Source: an uncultured Prochlorococcus sp. | Lineage (GTDB): Bacteria > Cyanobacteriota > Cyanobacteriia > PCC-6307 > Cyanobiaceae | DNA length: 64,000 nt | Reading direction: 5' to 3' | NCBI GenBank assembly: GCA_902525075.1 | Contig: CABZFV010000001.1 | Coordinates: forward strand, 124,001 to 188,000 | In this document: positions 40,118 to 48,671 of the stretch, one piece after another | How the letters are laid out: each line of letters starts with the position of its first letter | Position numbering within the stretch: the first letter of the stretch is position 1 | Notes under the pieces: model-generated | What the model was told of the DNA's origin: nothing | Seen by the model: only the letters and a program-made list of their open reading frames with translations | The model's database searches: none | Position numbers and translations under genes: made by a program

Positions 40118-40238
40118 AGGACGATATAAAAAATATTGGTGATCAAAAGAATTATTTAAATAAATCTAATTCATTATATTCTTTCTTAATTGACCTGTAG
40201 TTTTTGGGAGATGTTTCAAATAATCAATTTGTTTGATT

Positions 40239-40688
40239 TCAGACTTTTATATTATCATTTTTATCATTTCTTACCCACTTTTTTTGGGTTGTATTTTTAT
40301 TATTGCTATTAAAATTAAAAAAATTTGAAAGTTTCGAGAAATCACCAAATACCAGATTTATAGATTCTAATATTTTCAAAAAGTTATTTTTAAACTCCAA
40401 AAAGGTAGTTAATTTTTTCTTTTCGTTATCTGTCAATTGGTACCATCTAGATAAAAAAAGCTCTACTAGATAAAAAATAACTAGTACTGTAATAAAAAGG
40501 AAAATTACAAAAAATGATTCATCTAGTGTTTTATTTTTAATTATTAATATCAAACCTATTAATAAATTTAAAAAAGCTTTTATTAAGTCTTTTGGTTTAC
40601 CGAGCTCAAGATAAATTATCGGTACAGTTAGAAAAATGGTCCCAACCAAGACATAAAAAGTTCCCAAATAAAATATCAAACTATTCAT
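40239..40688 (-). CDS. Ycf66-like membrane protein
   Basis: The 149-residue protein has about three hydrophobic segments in the first 95 residues with YLELGKPKDLIKAFLNLLIG between helices one and two, and a basic, asparagine-rich tail. The pattern resembles the N-terminal domain of Ycf66, conserved in cyanobacteria and some plastids and of unknown function. Sequence conservation is low, so this is a fold-level guess. It sits between ileS and tRNA-Leu, all on the minus strand. Confidence 0.5.
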   Translation of the reverse strand: MNSLIFYLGTFYVLVGTIFLTVPIIYLELGKPKDLIKAFLNLLIGLILIIKNKTLDESFFVIFLFITVLVIFYLVELFLSRWYQLTDNEKKKLTTFLEFKNNFLKILESINLVFGDFSKLSNFFNFNSNNKNTTQKKWVRNDKNDNIKV

Positions 40689-40759
40689 TAAATTAACTGC
40701 TTAATTAAATTATAAGAGTCGATATCAATAAACAAACTATCTATTAAAATTCCCTTAAA

Positions 40760-40841
40760 TGCGGTCGGGGAGACTTGAACTCCCACACCCGAAGATACGA
40801 GTACCTAAAACTCGCGCGTCTACCAATTCCGCCACGACCGC
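40760..40841 (-). tRNA. tRNA-Leu (anticodon TAG)
   Basis: On the minus strand an 82-base class II tRNA is visible: acceptor GCGGTCG with CGACCGC, anticodon stem CGAGT/ACTCG with loop TTTAGGT giving anticodon TAG, a long variable arm (TATCTTCGGGTG) typical of Leu, and T arm with GGGAG-TTCAAGT-CTCCC. CCA is not encoded. Confidence 0.94.
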
Positions 40842-40889
40842 TCAAATAAAATAATAATTGAAAGAGGTTTATTTTAAAAATTTTTTTCC

Positions 40890-40974
40890 TTAAGATGATT
40901 AATTTGACACATTAAAATTAAATTAAAAATCTCCTAAAAGAAATTTTTTATATTTGCGCATGCAATCATCTTAA
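40890..40974. promoter_or_regulatory. Long inverted repeat between tRNA-Leu and crtR
   Basis: TTAAGATGATT (40890-40900) and AATCATCTTAA (40964-40974) are a perfect 11-base inverted repeat separated by 63 bases. The region lies upstream of a possible crtR -10 box (TATATT, 40984-40989), so it may be an operator or part of an RNA if transcription starts earlier. No T run follows, so it is not a standard terminator. Confidence 0.4.
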
Positions 40975-41010
40975 AATATTAGTTATATTATTTAAAGAAT
41001 AAAAGAAACG

Positions 41011-42030
41011 ATTTCAAACTTAATCAGTAAAAATACAACGAAAAATACTAATTCTTCAAAAACATTTAATTGGCAAAAAGAGATTAAAAATTACGTAGAT
41101 CCGCCAAGTTTTTGGAATCCAACATTAGGTTTATTTTTTGGCGGTTATTTTCTCGCTTTTCTTAGCATATGGCAATGGTATAGAGGTGTTTGGCCTTTAC
41201 CTTTACTTGTAGCCACTGCTTTTTTAGCTTTACATATTGAAGGTACAGTTATCCATGATGCCTGTCATAAAGCTGCTCATCCAATTCCTTGGATAAATCA
41301 AGCAATGGGCCATGGCTCAGCTATTCTATTAGGTTTTAGCTTCCCAGTTTTCACGAGAGTTCATTTACAACATCATATTCACGTAAATCACCCCAAAAAT
41401 GATCCAGATCATATTGTCAGTACTTTTGGTCCAATTTGGCTAATTGCTCCAAGATTTTTTTATCATGAAGTGTTTTTCTTTCAAAGAAAACTCTGGCGAA
41501 GATATGAATTACTACAATGGGGAATTGAAAGATCCATATTTATAACAATTATCTTGGCAGGTTTGAAATTTGACTTTATGAATTTAATTTATAATTTATG
41601 GTTCGGCCCAGCATTAATGGTAGGGGTCACTTTAGGAATATTTTTTGATTATTTACCCCATAGACCATTTCGATCAAGAAATAAATGGATAAATTCTCGA
41701 GTATATCCAAGCAAATTTATGAATTTATTAATAATGGGACAAAATTACCATCTTATCCATCATCTTTGGCCTTCAATTCCTTGGTTTGAATACAAAATAG
41801 CTTATGAAAAAACTAAACCTCTATTAGATAAAAAAGGCTCTCCTCAAAGGGTTGGGATATTTGAAAGTAAAGAAGACATTTTTAACTTCATTTATGATTT
41901 ATTAATAGGTGTAAGGAGTCATAGCAAAAAGAGGGGGAAAATAAGAAAAATAATAAATTTATATCCAGGCTTTAAGATAAAAAAATTTTTACTAAAGATA
42001 GTCAACAAAACATTCATTGGAAGCAACTAA
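41011..42030 (+). CDS. crtR: Beta-carotene hydroxylase CrtR, with apparent ATT start
   Basis: The frame encodes a di-iron membrane hydroxylase with the histidine boxes HDACHKAAH, HLQHHIHVNHPKNDPDH and NYHLIHHLWPSIPW, plus FDYLPHRPF. This matches cyanobacterial CrtR, which adds ring hydroxyls to make zeaxanthin. The frame is open from the TAA at 40993, but there is no ATG, GTG or TTG before the internal ATG at 41305, which would delete the first histidine box. ATT at 41011 (giving SNLISKNTTKN) is the best start candidate. Function is sure; the start is inferred. Confidence 0.85.
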   Translation: MSNLISKNTTKNTNSSKTFNWQKEIKNYVDPPSFWNPTLGLFFGGYFLAFLSIWQWYRGVWPLPLLVATAFLALHIEGTVIHDACHKAAHPIPWINQAMGHGSAILLGFSFPVFTRVHLQHHIHVNHPKNDPDHIVSTFGPIWLIAPRFFYHEVFFFQRKLWRRYELLQWGIERSIFITIILAGLKFDFMNLIYNLWFGPALMVGVTLGIFFDYLPHRPFRSRNKWINSRVYPSKFMNLLIMGQNYHLIHHLWPSIPWFEYKIAYEKTKPLLDKKGSPQRVGIFESKEDIFNFIYDLLIGVRSHSKKRGKIRKIINLYPGFKIKKFLLKIVNKTFIGSN

Positions 42031-42035
42031 CTTAC

Positions 42036-42329
42036 TCATTCATTAATAATTTTTGGTACTTTAAAATATTTGTCTTCTCTAGATGGACCCAATTCTAAAA
42101 TTTCTTCACTGCAATCAGAATTTTTCTTTTCGTCTTTTCTAAATACATTTACAACCTCTATTGCTCTCGTTGTACATGGGACATCATCTGTATCAATTTT
42201 TTCAAGTTGTCTTATATAATCCAATATCTTTTCTAATTGTTCTGCATGATTATTAATTTCATTCTCGTTAAGTTCTAATCTCGCTAAATGAGCAACTTTT
42301 TTTACTTCCTCTTTAGTTATTTTTGTCAA
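42036..42329 (-). CDS. gatC: Aspartyl/glutamyl-tRNA amidotransferase subunit C
   Basis: The 97-residue protein starts MTKITKEEVKKVAHLARLEL and contains EKILDYIRQLEKIDTDDVPC, the GatC pattern. GatC stabilises the GatCAB amidotransferase that makes Gln-tRNA from Glu-tRNA, which cyanobacteria need because they lack a direct Gln pathway. It is convergent with crtR, with 5 bases between the stops. Confidence 0.95.
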   Translation of the reverse strand: MTKITKEEVKKVAHLARLELNENEINNHAEQLEKILDYIRQLEKIDTDDVPCTTRAIEVVNVFRKDEKKNSDCSEEILELGPSREDKYFKVPKIINE

Positions 42330-42491
42330 ACTTTTAATATCTTTCTTATTTAATAATAGTTTATTAAGAACAACTTATTTACATATCCTTTGAATTTCAA
42401 ATAATTTAGAAAATAATCACATCTTTTTGAAAATCACTATCAACTAATAGCATTAATTTTTTTTCTCAGCTAAACATATTATTAGATAGAT

Positions 42492-43085
42492 ATTAGAAAA
42501 ATAGAAGAAGCATTATTCCCAAAAAATTTTTTTTATCGGCACTCTAAACTTGTTGCTCCTGATTTAATAGGCTGTCATCTCATAAAAAAATCCAATGAGA
42601 TAGATCAAGTTAAAGGAATTATTGTTGAAACTGAAGCTTATTCACAGGAAGAAGAGGCCTGTCATGGCTACCGCAAAATGACTGAATCAAACAAATCATT
42701 ATTTGGCAAACCAGGCACATTTTATATTTACAAATCTTATGGCATTCACCACTGTTTAAACATAGTTACTTATAAAGAAAATTTTGCAAGTGGTGTTTTG
42801 ATAAGATCAGTTTTTATCTCTAATAAAAATGAAAGATTAGCTTCTGGACCTGGCCTTGTAACAAAAGCATTCAGTTTAGACATTTCATTTGATTCACTTG
42901 AAGTTCTCAATAACAAATCTTTATGGATATCTCCACGAGAATCCACTATAGAAGCAAAAGATCTTATTCAAACTACGAGAATTGGCATATCAAAGGCAAA
43001 AAATATAAAATGGCGTTGGTATCTCAAAAATAGTAGGAGTGTAAGTAAAAGATTGAAAGGTGACAGAACACCTAAATTTCAATAA
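42492..43085 (+). CDS. 3-methyladenine DNA glycosylase (AAG/MPG family), non-canonical start
   Basis: The frame reads LFPKNFFYRHSKLVAPDLIG, then GIIVETEAYSQEEEACHGYR, and GTFYIYKSYGIHHCLNIVT, the signature order of the AAG/MPG (3MGH) family, ending with NSRSVSKRLKGDR. It excises alkylated purines. As with crtR, there is no ATG, GTG or TTG between the in-frame stop at 42483 and the internal ATG at 42678, which would remove the catalytic region. ATT at 42492 is taken as the start; ATA at 42486 is an alternative. Confidence 0.8.
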   Translation: MRKIEEALFPKNFFYRHSKLVAPDLIGCHLIKKSNEIDQVKGIIVETEAYSQEEEACHGYRKMTESNKSLFGKPGTFYIYKSYGIHHCLNIVTYKENFASGVLIRSVFISNKNERLASGPGLVTKAFSLDISFDSLEVLNNKSLWISPRESTIEAKDLIQTTRIGISKAKNIKWRWYLKNSRSVSKRLKGDRTPKFQ

Positions 43086-43106
43086 TCATTTATCTTTTTA
43101 AGCGTA

Positions 43107-44123
43107 ATGCAAATTTGGCCTCATAGACATATCCACACACTAGCTAATTTTTCAATTAAAGATTATGAGTCAGTATTTGAATTAGCTCATAGATTTGATG
43201 CACTAAAGAATGCAGGAACAAAAAAGATACCGGCCTTACAAGGGACGTTGATAACATCTTTATTTTTTGAAGCTAGTACAAGAACAAAAAATAGTTTTGA
43301 GCTTGCAGCAAAAAGACTTTCTGCTGATGTCCAAACGTTTGCGCCATCCTCCAGCTCTTTAACAAAAGGCGAAACAATAATTGATACAGCCATAACTTAT
43401 TCTGCTATGGGAGCGGATATATTAGTTATCAGACATTCATCAAGTTATATAACCTTTGAGATCGCAAAAAAACTTGATGCAATAAACTCTAAGACTTCGG
43501 TTCTTAATGCGGGAGATGGATTACATAGTCACCCCAGCCAAGGATTGCTTGACATCTATACATTGATAAAATTCTTTTCCCAAAAAACACTGAATCCAGA
43601 GGTTTTAAATTCCAAAAAAATTTTAATAATTGGAGACGTTAATCATTCAAGGGTTGCCAGGTCAAATCTTTGGGCTTTGAGTGCATTCGGCGCCGATATA
43701 ATTTTATGTGGTCCTAAGACATTAATACCTGATGAATTTATTAATTTTTTAAAAACCCCCGCGCCAAATCAAAAAGAAGATCCTGTTAAATCAAGAGGTT
43801 CCATAACAATTTCTAGATCATTGGAAGAATCAATAAAAATTGCAGATGCGATTATTGTTTTAAGACTCCAGAAAGAAAGAATGATGGAAAATTTACTTAA
43901 TAGCATCGATTCATATAGTTTGGATTATGGCTTAACCCCAGAAAAGTTATCTTTAAATAATAAAGAAATTCCAATTCTCCATCCTGGTCCCATTAACAGA
44001 GATATTGAAATAAGTAGCAAAGTGGTAGATCGATATCCTAATTGCTTAATTAATAATCAAGTTGCAAATGGTATCCCTATTAGAATGGCTTTGCTTTATC
44101 TATTACAAAAACACAACAAGTAA
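43107..44123 (+). CDS. pyrB: Aspartate carbamoyltransferase catalytic subunit
   Basis: The 338-residue enzyme joins carbamoyl phosphate to aspartate. It has [20 protein letters not shown], the carbamoyl-phosphate site, near residue 53; [28 protein letters not shown]; and [16 protein letters not shown]. The [11 protein letters not shown] block near the C-terminus is also conserved. It starts 22 bases after the glycosylase, so they may be co-transcribed. No pyrI regulatory subunit is present nearby. Confidence 0.97.
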   Translation: MQIWPHRHIHTLANFSIKDYESVFELAHRFDALKNAGTKKIPALQGTLITSLFFEASTRTKNSFELAAKRLSADVQTFAPSSSSLTKGETIIDTAITYSAMGADILVIRHSSSYITFEIAKKLDAINSKTSVLNAGDGLHSHPSQGLLDIYTLIKFFSQKTLNPEVLNSKKILIIGDVNHSRVARSNLWALSAFGADIILCGPKTLIPDEFINFLKTPAPNQKEDPVKSRGSITISRSLEESIKIADAIIVLRLQKERMMENLLNSIDSYSLDYGLTPEKLSLNNKEIPILHPGPINRDIEISSKVVDRYPNCLINNQVANGIPIRMALLYLLQKHNK

Positions 44124-44125
44124 AT

Positions 44126-44467
44126 TTATAACAACTTAAGACTTTCAGTAAAGAAACCATAAAATAAGCCCAATCTTAAAGAATCTAATAAAAGTACTAA
44201 AAATTTCTTTTTCCTTTCAAATCTAAAATTTCTTCTTAAAACTATTAAAAACTCAATAAAAACTACTGACAAGAAAGCGGCTACAGGATCCATGAGTTCC
44301 ACAACGGCACTTACCATACCAAGAGAGCTTCCAAAAAAGTAGCCGATTAAAAGTGTAATTAATGATATTGAATATCTTCGCCATGGATTGTTAGCCCAAA
44401 TACTTAATGTCTGAATATTTTCCACAATTTTTAGCTGAAATTTTGTCTTTTGAGGTTTAACAACCAT
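44126..44467 (-). CDS. ycf20: Ycf20-like membrane protein (DUF565)
   Basis: The 113-residue protein contains NNPWRRYSISLITLLIGYFF and GSSLGMVSAVVELMDPVAAF, the Ycf20/DUF565 hallmark, with two or three membrane segments. In green algae and plants Ycf20 proteins affect non-photochemical quenching; the bacterial role is unknown. Convergent with pyrB. The small gene at 44479-44679 lies just upstream on the same strand. Confidence 0.82.
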   Translation of the reverse strand: MVVKPQKTKFQLKIVENIQTLSIWANNPWRRYSISLITLLIGYFFGSSLGMVSAVVELMDPVAAFLSVVFIEFLIVLRRNFRFERKKKFLVLLLDSLRLGLFYGFFTESLKLL

Positions 44468-44478
44468 TTTGCATTAAA

Positions 44479-44679
44479 CTAGGCCGCTTTAGAGTTTGAT
44501 TGAATTTTAGTATTTCCTTCTATTAATTCAAGTAATGCTTCCATCTGAGCCATTAATCCTCTTAATTCGCCTGGTTCAGGGAAAAGGTCATCTTCTTTTA
44601 TTCCTAAATGCATTTCTCTTAGCTCTTGCCTTAAATAGCGTATGTGACTAATCACTTTCTCCCTTTTGGTTTGAGACAT
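44479..44679 (-). CDS. Small conserved helical protein, unknown function
   Basis: The 66-residue protein is helical and charged: KREKVISHIRYLRQELREMH, then EDDLFPEPGELRGLMAQMEA and a final LLELIEGN. I do not recognise a named family, though the even codon use and tight spacing to ycf20 (11 bases) suggest a real gene. A GTA-N8-TAC-like A/T-rich sequence sits 4 bases upstream of the start and is probably chance. Confidence 0.6.
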   Translation of the reverse strand: MSQTKREKVISHIRYLRQELREMHLGIKEDDLFPEPGELRGLMAQMEALLELIEGNTKIQSNSKAA

Positions 44680-44900
44680 AATGTAAATTTTTTTACACGA
44701 TTATTTTAAGAAAGAATATTTTTGAAAAGGAGAGTTTGCATATTTATGACTGAGAATGAAGATAAATGACCTAACAAGAATTTGAACAAATTATGAAAAT
44801 TGAAAATTATCATATCCTTGAAAATGTGTACTTAATTCTTATATCAATTTTAAATAATTACTTGAGGCTTTATTATTAGAATATATTGACTTTACTCAAT

Positions 44901-45122
44901 ATGAAATTCATTTCTGAAAATAAAATAAGTGAGGAACTAGTAAATTCTTTTGATGAAGAAATGACCCTTGAGCTCGCTAAAAGGCTTGAGGAAGATAATT
45001 ATAATACTCCATTTGATGGTTTAAAAGACTGGCACTTACTGCGGGCCCTTGCAATCAATAGACCTGAATTAACAACTAATTATACCCATCTCCTCGATCA
45101 GGAACCTTTCGATGAAAACTAA
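44901..45122 (+). CDS. Conserved cyanobacterial protein, DUF2555 family
   Basis: The 73-residue protein carries the family core LELAKRLEEDNYNTPFDGLK followed by DWHLLRALAINRPELT and YTHLLDQEPFDE. DUF2555 is restricted mainly to cyanobacteria and has no known function. ATG at 44901 is preferred; TTG at 44886 would add five residues. The 3' end overlaps the start of coaBC by 11 bases, which suggests translational coupling. Confidence 0.8.
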   Translation: MKFISENKISEELVNSFDEEMTLELAKRLEEDNYNTPFDGLKDWHLLRALAINRPELTTNYTHLLDQEPFDEN

Positions 45123-46368
45123 ATGTAGTGACTCCAAAATAAAGGTTCTTTTATTAATAACTGGGAGTATTGCAGCTGTAAGAATTCCATTATTAGTTAG
45201 CCAATTAGCCAAAGAAAATTATGAAATAAGATGCGTTTTATCAAAAAATGCAGAAAAATTAATAAAGCCACTTTCGCTTTCTATTTTAAGTAGAAACTCG
45301 TGCATTTTAGAAAATGATCAATGGTCTGATAGTCAATCAACGCCTCTTCACATAGAACTAAGTAATTGGGCTGATATTTTAATCATCGCCCCTTTAACAG
45401 CGACAACATTAGCAAAATGGGTAACTGGAAATGCAGAGGGATTGATCCCAAGCATTTTAATAGCGAATATAAAGCCAATTATTGTTGCACCAGCAATGAA
45501 TACACAAATGTGGCTAAATAAAGCTGTCCAAAAAAATTATGAGAATTTACAGAATTACAAAAATGTTTTGTCTTTGCAACCAAGTGAAGGCCTCTTAGCA
45601 TGTGATGCTATTGGCATCGGTAAGTTACCTCCAAATGATCTAATCCAATTAGCTCTTGAATTTATAGCTTCACACAAACAAAATGAATATCGCAAAGATT
45701 TACTTAATAAAGAAATTTTAATAACTGGAGGGTGTACTTCAGAGAAAATTGACGCGGCAAGACAAATAACTAACAAAAGTTCTGGAGCTATGGGCCTACT
45801 TCTTTCTCAAGTAGCGAGGTTCAGAGGAGCACAAGTAAAATATGTTCATGGGCCTCTGAAAATCGATAAGGATCTTACTGATGGAATAAAAAGATATGAA
45901 ATTGAAACTAGTGTTGATTTAATTAAGGCACTTAATAACGAAATATCAAATTGCGATTATTTTTTCATGAATGCAGCAGTATCTGATTTCAAGATAACCT
46001 CTGATACTTCAGCTAAAATTCCAAAAAATCAAATTAATGCTCATTTGAATCAAAACTTTGAGCTAGTTCCAGATATTTTAAAAACAATTTGTAAATCAAA
46101 AAAAGATAACCAAGTTTTTATAGGCTTTTGTGCTTTTACAGGATCTATCGAAGAAGCACGAATGACAATTAAAGAAAAGATTACCCAAAAGGGTTGTGAT
46201 TATCTATTCGCAAATCCAATTGATCTTAAGGGCCAAGGATTTGGCTTTTTGGCACAAAATGAAGGCTGGCTTTTCGATGCTAACAATATGGAACACTATA
46301 TTAATAAAACATCAAAAATTGATTTAGCAAATAAATTAATAACCCAAATTATTTCATTAAAAAAATAA
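45112..46368 (+). CDS. coaBC: Bifunctional phosphopantothenoylcysteine decarboxylase/phosphopantothenate-cysteine ligase
   Basis: The 418-residue Dfp protein makes 4'-phosphopantetheine for coenzyme A. The CoaC half has the flavin fold (LLLITGSIAAVRIPLLVSQL, IAPLTATTLAKWVTGNAEGL) and the active-site segment VAPAMNTQMW. The CoaB half has ILITGGCTSEKIDAARQITN, NKSSGAMGLLLSQ and KIPKNQINAHLNQNFELVPD. Both are complete. It overlaps the DUF2555 gene. Confidence 0.94.
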   Translation: MKTKCSDSKIKVLLLITGSIAAVRIPLLVSQLAKENYEIRCVLSKNAEKLIKPLSLSILSRNSCILENDQWSDSQSTPLHIELSNWADILIIAPLTATTLAKWVTGNAEGLIPSILIANIKPIIVAPAMNTQMWLNKAVQKNYENLQNYKNVLSLQPSEGLLACDAIGIGKLPPNDLIQLALEFIASHKQNEYRKDLLNKEILITGGCTSEKIDAARQITNKSSGAMGLLLSQVARFRGAQVKYVHGPLKIDKDLTDGIKRYEIETSVDLIKALNNEISNCDYFFMNAAVSDFKITSDTSAKIPKNQINAHLNQNFELVPDILKTICKSKKDNQVFIGFCAFTGSIEEARMTIKEKITQKGCDYLFANPIDLKGQGFGFLAQNEGWLFDANNMEHYINKTSKIDLANKLITQIISLKK

Positions 46369-46485
46369 AAAAAAATTTTTTAATTTGTATTTTTTTGTAA
46401 TCTTAATCATTAAAAATAATGTGATAGCTTAAAATAATTCCAGTTTTTTAAAATCTAAAAAGCTACGAGTTGTTTCGAGGATTTA

Positions 46486-46508
46486 ATGGTCCTATCTTTT
46501 ATGGTCCT
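46486..46508 (+). repeat. Imperfect direct repeat upstream of psbO
   Basis: ATGGTCCT occurs at 46486-46493 and again at 46501-46508, embedded in similar 15-base units (TTTAATGGTCCTATC and TTTTATGGTCCTTTC). The units lie about 80-100 bases upstream of the psbO ATG, where promoter control elements would be expected. Their role is unknown. Confidence 0.4.
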
Positions 46509-46585
46509 TTCCCTTGTAATATCCGTACTGAACTTATTAGATGACCTTTAATCTATCGTCACAGAACTTTACTGCAACTTTAATT

Positions 46586-47380
46586 ATGAGAATTCGTTCT
46601 TTCTTAGCTTTTGTTATTTCAATTTGTATAACATTTGCTTTCGTACCTGTTAAAACTTTTGCTTTTTCTGAAAGAGGAAATGCACAATTTACAGATGTTG
46701 TTAACACAGGAAAAGCAAATGATTGCCCTACATTAGACTCATCTCTTGTCGGATCAATATCTCTTGGGAATGGAGATAGCCTTAAAGGAATATGCATGCA
46801 TCCAACAGAAGTTTATGTAAAAGTGCCAGGGACAAAACGAAAAGCTGCAGAATTTGTTTCTACAAAAATTATTAGTCCCAGAAATAACACCACAGTTACA
46901 GAAGTTTATGGAGACATAGATTCAGGAACTTTCACTGAAAAGGGTGGTATTGATTTTCAACTTATCACTGTATTAACTCCTGGTGGTTTAGAGGTGCCAT
47001 TCGCATTCTCAGCTAAAGATCTTACAGCTGATTTACCTTCATCTATTGAGCCAGGCACTGAGGTTAGTGGATCAACATTTACACCTAACTACAGAACTGG
47101 CGATTTTCTAGATCCTAAGGCAAGAGCAAAAAATACTGGTGTTGAATATGCTCAAGGTTTAGTTGCATTAGGAGGAGATGACGAAGAACTTGCAAAAGAA
47201 AATATTAAAGTTGATGTAAACGGTACTGGCGTTATTACTCTTTCAATCAACAATGTAGATTCTGACACAGACGAATTTGCTGGTACTTTTGAAGCAATCC
47301 AACCTTCAGATACAGATATGGGTTCAAAGGATCCACTTGATGTAAAAATAATTGGGGAGCTTTACGGAAGAAAGGCATAA
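46586..47380 (+). CDS. psbO: Photosystem II manganese-stabilising protein PsbO
   Basis: PsbO is the 33-kDa extrinsic lumenal protein that stabilises the Mn4CaO5 cluster. The ATG at 46586 starts a typical signal peptide (RSFLAFVISICITFAFVPVK, cleaved near TFAFS). The mature part has the cysteine pair (ANDCPTLDS and KGICMHPTEVYVK), KGGIDFQLITVLTPGG, PFAFSAKDL and GSTFTPNYRTGDFLDP. A longer frame to 46541 is unlikely because it puts polar residues before the leader. A strong terminator follows. Confidence 0.97.
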   Translation: MRIRSFLAFVISICITFAFVPVKTFAFSERGNAQFTDVVNTGKANDCPTLDSSLVGSISLGNGDSLKGICMHPTEVYVKVPGTKRKAAEFVSTKIISPRNNTTVTEVYGDIDSGTFTEKGGIDFQLITVLTPGGLEVPFAFSAKDLTADLPSSIEPGTEVSGSTFTPNYRTGDFLDPKARAKNTGVEYAQGLVALGGDDEELAKENIKVDVNGTGVITLSINNVDSDTDEFAGTFEAIQPSDTDMGSKDPLDVKIIGELYGRKA

Positions 47381-47394
47381 ATAATACATAAGAG

Positions 47395-47422
47395 AAAAAG
47401 GGGGTTAAACCCCTTTTTTTTT
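47395..47422 (+). terminator. Rho-independent terminator of psbO
   Basis: AAAAAGGGG (47395-47403) pairs with CCCCTTTTT (47410-47418) around a six-base loop, followed by more T. It lies about 15 bases past the psbO stop and ends the psbO transcript before sat. Confidence 0.93.
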
Positions 47423-47449
47423 CAAAATTTTCCTCTATTAATTTAAAAA

Positions 47450-48625
47450 ATGGAATTACAACAAAAAACTAAAACAGATACTAATGGACTAATACCGCCT
47501 TATGGAGGTGAACTAAAAAATTTAATTATCAAAGATAAAAACCTTAAAAATGATCTTATCTCTAAAGCTACTTATGAGTTTGAATGTAGCGAGAGAAATG
47601 CATGCGATGTAGAACTTTTGATGGTTGGAGCTTTTTCTCCATTGGAAGGTTTTATGGATGAAAATAATTACAATTCGGTAATTAAAAATAATAGAAATAT
47701 AAATGGATTGCTTTTTGGCTTGCCTATAGTATTTGATTCAAATAATGAAAAAGTAAAAGCTGGAGAGACAATATTGCTTACTTATAAAAAACAAAAAGTA
47801 GCAGTTTTAGAAGTTAGCTCTAAATGGGAGCCTGACAAATCCTTAGAAGCTGAACTTTGTTATGGTACTAATTCTTTAGATCATCCTGCTGTTAAGATGA
47901 TTTTTAACGAGAGAGGGAGATTTTATATAGGGGGAAGAGTTTATGGTTTCGAATTACCAATTAGAGAATTCCCCTGCAAAACCCCAGAAGAAGTTAGATC
48001 TACACTGCCATCAAATCATGATGTAGTTGCATTTCAATGCAGAAATCCAATTCATAGAGCACATTATGAATTATTTACTAATGCCTTACTTTCAGATAAT
48101 GTCTCCTCTAACTCAGTTGTTTTAGTTCATCCAACTTGTGGACCAACTCAACAAGATGATATCCCTGGAAAAGTTAGATATTTGACCTATAAAGAATTAG
48201 AAGAGGAAATATCTGATGAAAGAATAAAATGGGCTTTTTTACCTTATTCAATGCATATGGCAGGGCCAAGAGAAGCTCTTCAACATATGATAATCAGAAG
48301 AAATTATGGCTGCACCCACTTTATTATTGGTAGAGATATGGCTGGTTGTAAGTCTTCATCAACTGGTGAAGATTTTTATGGTCCATATGACTCCCAGAAT
48401 TTTGCGAATAAGTGTGCAGATGAATTGATGATGCAAACTGTTCCTTCAAAAAATTTAGTTTATACGAAGGAAAAAGGATACATAACAGCTGAAGAAGCTA
48501 AAGAATCTAATTATGAAATTATGAAACTTAGTGGTACTGAATTTAGAAAAAAGTTGAGAAATGGCGAACCAATTCCTGAATGGTTTGCATTTAAAAGTGT
48601 AGTAGATGTTCTAAGACGCTCTTAA
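47450..48625 (+). CDS. sat: ATP sulfurylase (sulfate adenylyltransferase)
   Basis: The 391-residue enzyme activates sulfate to APS. It has the homo-oligomeric Sat/MET3 type features: VAFQCRNPIHRAHYELF with the QxRNP-HxxH site, VLVHPTCGPTQQDDI, and FIIGRDMAGCKSSST. There is no APS kinase domain. It starts shortly after the psbO terminator. Confidence 0.96.
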   Translation: MELQQKTKTDTNGLIPPYGGELKNLIIKDKNLKNDLISKATYEFECSERNACDVELLMVGAFSPLEGFMDENNYNSVIKNNRNINGLLFGLPIVFDSNNEKVKAGETILLTYKKQKVAVLEVSSKWEPDKSLEAELCYGTNSLDHPAVKMIFNERGRFYIGGRVYGFELPIREFPCKTPEEVRSTLPSNHDVVAFQCRNPIHRAHYELFTNALLSDNVSSNSVVLVHPTCGPTQQDDIPGKVRYLTYKELEEEISDERIKWAFLPYSMHMAGPREALQHMIIRRNYGCTHFIIGRDMAGCKSSSTGEDFYGPYDSQNFANKCADELMMQTVPSKNLVYTKEKGYITAEEAKESNYEIMKLSGTEFRKKLRNGEPIPEWFAFKSVVDVLRRS

Positions 48626-48671
48626 TATTGTTTTATTATTAGTAATATAGATTTATTAAAGATTTTTTATC

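Noticed and set aside
44683..44696. GTA-N8-TAC match (NtcA-like) just upstream of the 66-residue gene
   Set aside because: The spacer is nearly all T (AATTTTTT), the site is only 4 bases from the start codon, and activation needs the site about 40 bases before transcription start. It is probably chance in A/T-rich sequence.
44793..44880. Short ATG frame (about 28 residues) before the DUF2555 gene
   Set aside because: It is very A/T-rich with no conserved pattern, in a region better seen as promoter.
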